Origin: Acidobacteriota bacterium
GTDB taxonomy: Bacteria; Acidobacteriota; Terriglobia; Acidiferrales; UBA7541
Length of the DNA stretch: 8,021 bases
Direction of reading: 5' to 3'
Assembly (NCBI GenBank): GCA_003224135.1
Contig: QHYO01000216.1
Location: forward strand, 1-8,021
Shown here piece by piece: positions 6,735-8,021 of the stretch. The position numbers and the translations under genes were made by a program. Each line of letters opens with the position of its first letter. Positions within the stretch are counted from its first letter, which is position 1. The notes under the pieces were generated by a model. It worked only from the letters and a program-made list of their open reading frames with translations. It did not search any database and had not been told where the DNA came from.

Positions 6735-6739
6735 CTCCT
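6735..6739 (-). promoter_or_regulatory. Ribosome binding site supporting the TTG start of ftsA
   Basis: On the minus strand AGGAG is followed by seven bases and then TTG at 6727. This spacing is ideal and decides the unusual start codon, since no ATG lies near the conserved N-terminus of FtsA. Confidence 0.75.
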
Positions 6740-6783
6740 CAGTTCAAGATGCACAAACTCATTTGCGCGCGTGCTTCGCGCTT

Positions 6784-7710
6784 TCACTTGCGCACGCTTG
6801 CGCAGGAACCCGAAGTGTCCGGATTCAAGACCGGCAAGCGGTAGCGCAAGTCAATCGACTGCACGCAGCCGTTTTCCGCCTGCCACACGGCAAAATTCTG
6901 TACGACGGTGCCATACCTCGCGGCAAAATCATTCTGGTTAAAAAATAAGGTGACGGCCTGAGTGGATTTGGCACCTGGAATTCCCGCCATGACAACGCGC
7001 AGTTCCTTGGGATTCGAAAGATCGACTTCGCTCACCTGATCGGAGGAGTGCGGATGGGCCATATCGATGGCGCGAATAAATTCCTGGTAGTTCGTCATGC
7101 GTTTCTGGCGTTCAGTGCGAGGCATGCTGTCTGTAAGACCGGTAACGATCGGAAAACGCAGATCATCGCCATGCTGGCGATCAAGAATGACTCCGAATTC
7201 GTCAATGAGAGCGAGGTCGCTGCCGTTGCGGACAAACGCGATCGGTGTGCGCTCAGAAATCTCGATGCGGATGCGGTTGGGCAGGACGCGTTGCACGCTC
7301 GCCGATTGTACCCAGGAGATTTGCTCCACTTCGCTGCGACGCGCATCGAGCGGAATGCGCAAGACGCTGCGGTCGTGATCTTTGTAAAACGGGGCCAGTA
7401 CGGCTTCGCGCGAGACGATGTGATTGCCGGTGACTTCAACCTGCTCTGGCCTGAGCAAAAGGACTTTCGGGGAGTGGAGAAGAAAATCGCCCGCAACATA
7501 AGCGACCACACCACAACCAGCAACAATCACCAGCCAACCGAACATCGTGCGATAGCGTGAAAGATTTTTGCCGCCGAATTTCTTGCGCCGAATCTCGACG
7601 GGTTTCTGCCGGCGTAGATAGCGCGGCTCGTCATTTTCGACAAGCTCCGGCCGGTACGATTCCCCATCGGCAACGGCGGCGTTTTTGCGTATGGCCTTCA
7701 CGCGTTCCAC
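6784..7710 (-). CDS. ftsQ: Cell division protein FtsQ/DivIB
   Basis: FtsQ is a bitopic inner-membrane protein that links early and late divisome components through its periplasmic domain, chiefly by contacting FtsB and FtsL. The 308-residue product has a long basic cytoplasmic tail (1-56), one transmembrane helix (about 57-78, FGWLVIVAGCGVVAYVAGDFLL), and a POTRA domain (about 84-158) beginning VEVTGNHIVSREAV and ending in the typical RVLPNRIRIEISERTPIA. The FtsQ-type beta domain (about 160-292) closes with IDLRYRLPVLN. Sequence conservation in the family is low, but domain order and neighbours make the call firm. The GTG at 7710 is preceded by GAGGT with 6-nt spacing and overlaps the murB stop by 13 nt. 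A second GTG three codons on (7701) would form a 4-nt GTGA overlap. Both imply coupling to murB translation. Confidence 0.95.
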   Translation of the reverse strand: MERVKAIRKNAAVADGESYRPELVENDEPRYLRRQKPVEIRRKKFGGKNLSRYRTMFGWLVIVAGCGVVAYVAGDFLLHSPKVLLLRPEQVEVTGNHIVSREAVLAPFYKDHDRSVLRIPLDARRSEVEQISWVQSASVQRVLPNRIRIEISERTPIAFVRNGSDLALIDEFGVILDRQHGDDLRFPIVTGLTDSMPRTERQKRMTNYQEFIRAIDMAHPHSSDQVSEVDLSNPKELRVVMAGIPGAKSTQAVTLFFNQNDFAARYGTVVQNFAVWQAENGCVQSIDLRYRLPVLNPDTSGSCASVRK

Positions 7711-8021
7711 ACTACGACCTCGTTTTCGAGTTGCACACCAAAAGCATTTTCGACGCGTCCGCGGACCTCAGAGATCAAAGTGAGCATGTCCTTTGCCGAG
7801 GCCCGGCCCGCGTTGACGAAGAAATTCGCGTGGCGGTCGCTAACTTTGGCGTCGCCGACGCTCAAGCGTTTCAGGCCAAGCTCGTCAATCATGCGGCCCG
7901 CGGAGGCTCCGAGAGGATTTTTGAAGATGCAACCGGCACTTTTCTGCCCGAGGGGCTGGCTCGAACGCCGCTTCTCATTGCAGATACGAATCCCTTGAAG
8001 AATTTCTTTGAACGGTTTGGA
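7698..8021 (-). CDS. murB: UDP-N-acetylenolpyruvoylglucosamine reductase MurB, C-terminal part (5' truncated by window edge)
   Basis: The frame is open to the window end, so only the last 107 residues are seen. MurB is the cytoplasmic FAD enzyme that reduces UDP-GlcNAc-enolpyruvate with NADPH to UDP-MurNAc, the second committed step of peptidoglycan precursor synthesis. The fragment is its C-terminal substrate-binding domain: RRSSQPLGQKSAGCIFKNP (18-36), AGRMIDELGLKRLSVGDAKVS (41-61), HANFFVN (64-70) and LENEVVVW (98-105). The Glu in the final block (Glu101) corresponds to the conserved catalytic glutamate. The residue that is serine in E. coli MurB (Ser229, proton donor) is cysteine here (Cys31 of the fragment). 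I see no type I extra loop in the visible part, so type II is likely. It overlaps ftsQ by 13 nt and belongs to the dcw cluster. Confidence 0.95.
   Translation of the reverse strand, partial: SKPFKEILQGIRICNEKRRSSQPLGQKSAGCIFKNPLGASAGRMIDELGLKRLSVGDAKVSDRHANFFVNAGRASAKDMLTLISEVRGRVENAFGVQLENEVVVWNA

Noticed and set aside
1..8021. CRISPR array, insertion sequence, prophage or defence system
   Set aside because: I found no regularly spaced repeats, transposase or integrase motifs, terminal inverted repeats, or nuclease/helicase-type proteins. The content is core division genes plus ordinary metabolic and membrane genes.

Overview
This window looks like chromosomal DNA from a fairly GC-rich Gram-negative bacterium, most plausibly an Acidobacteriota (Terriglobia/Koribacter-like) member. 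That placement is inferred from the murB-ftsQ-ftsA-ftsZ order, the style of the FtsZ and MurB sequences, and the kind of sodium:solute symporter present. It was not tested by a search. The window contains no mobile element, CRISPR array, rRNA or tRNA that I can support.

Plus-strand half (1-3997). A 5'-truncated PHP-type metallohydrolase with a C-terminal hydrophobic segment is followed 27 nt later by a PAP2-family membrane phosphatase. Next comes a 168-nt spacer with a weak hairpin and a plausible promoter. It leads into a sodium:solute symporter (SSS/SLC5) gene interrupted by a frameshift, and then a CutC-family TIM-barrel gene 15 nt downstream. The frameshift coincides with a perfect 8-bp tandem duplication, TGCCCTCA twice at 2045-2060. 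Removing one copy restores a continuous 643-residue symporter.

Convergent spacer (3998-4220). There is no gene here. It holds several short inverted repeats, some mutually exclusive, and a T-rich stretch just past the ftsZ stop on the minus strand.

Minus-strand half (8021-4221). This is the distal part of a division and cell wall (dcw) cluster, transcribed right to left: murB (C-terminal part only), ftsQ, ftsA, ftsZ. MurB supplies UDP-MurNAc for peptidoglycan. FtsQ is a bitopic divisome scaffold protein, FtsA the actin-like membrane anchor, and FtsZ the tubulin-like ring GTPase. FtsZ ends in the conserved peptide that binds FtsA. murB and ftsQ overlap; the ftsQ-ftsA gap is 56 nt and the ftsA-ftsZ gap 80 nt. 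Start codons are GTG (ftsQ), TTG (ftsA) and ATG (ftsZ), each with a visible Shine-Dalgarno sequence. The ftsA-ftsZ gap carries a strong GC-rich hairpin without a U-tract.

No previously undescribed system is evident. The most informative observations are the duplication-driven symporter frameshift, the hairpin between ftsA and ftsZ, and the two possible starts of ftsQ over the murB stop.
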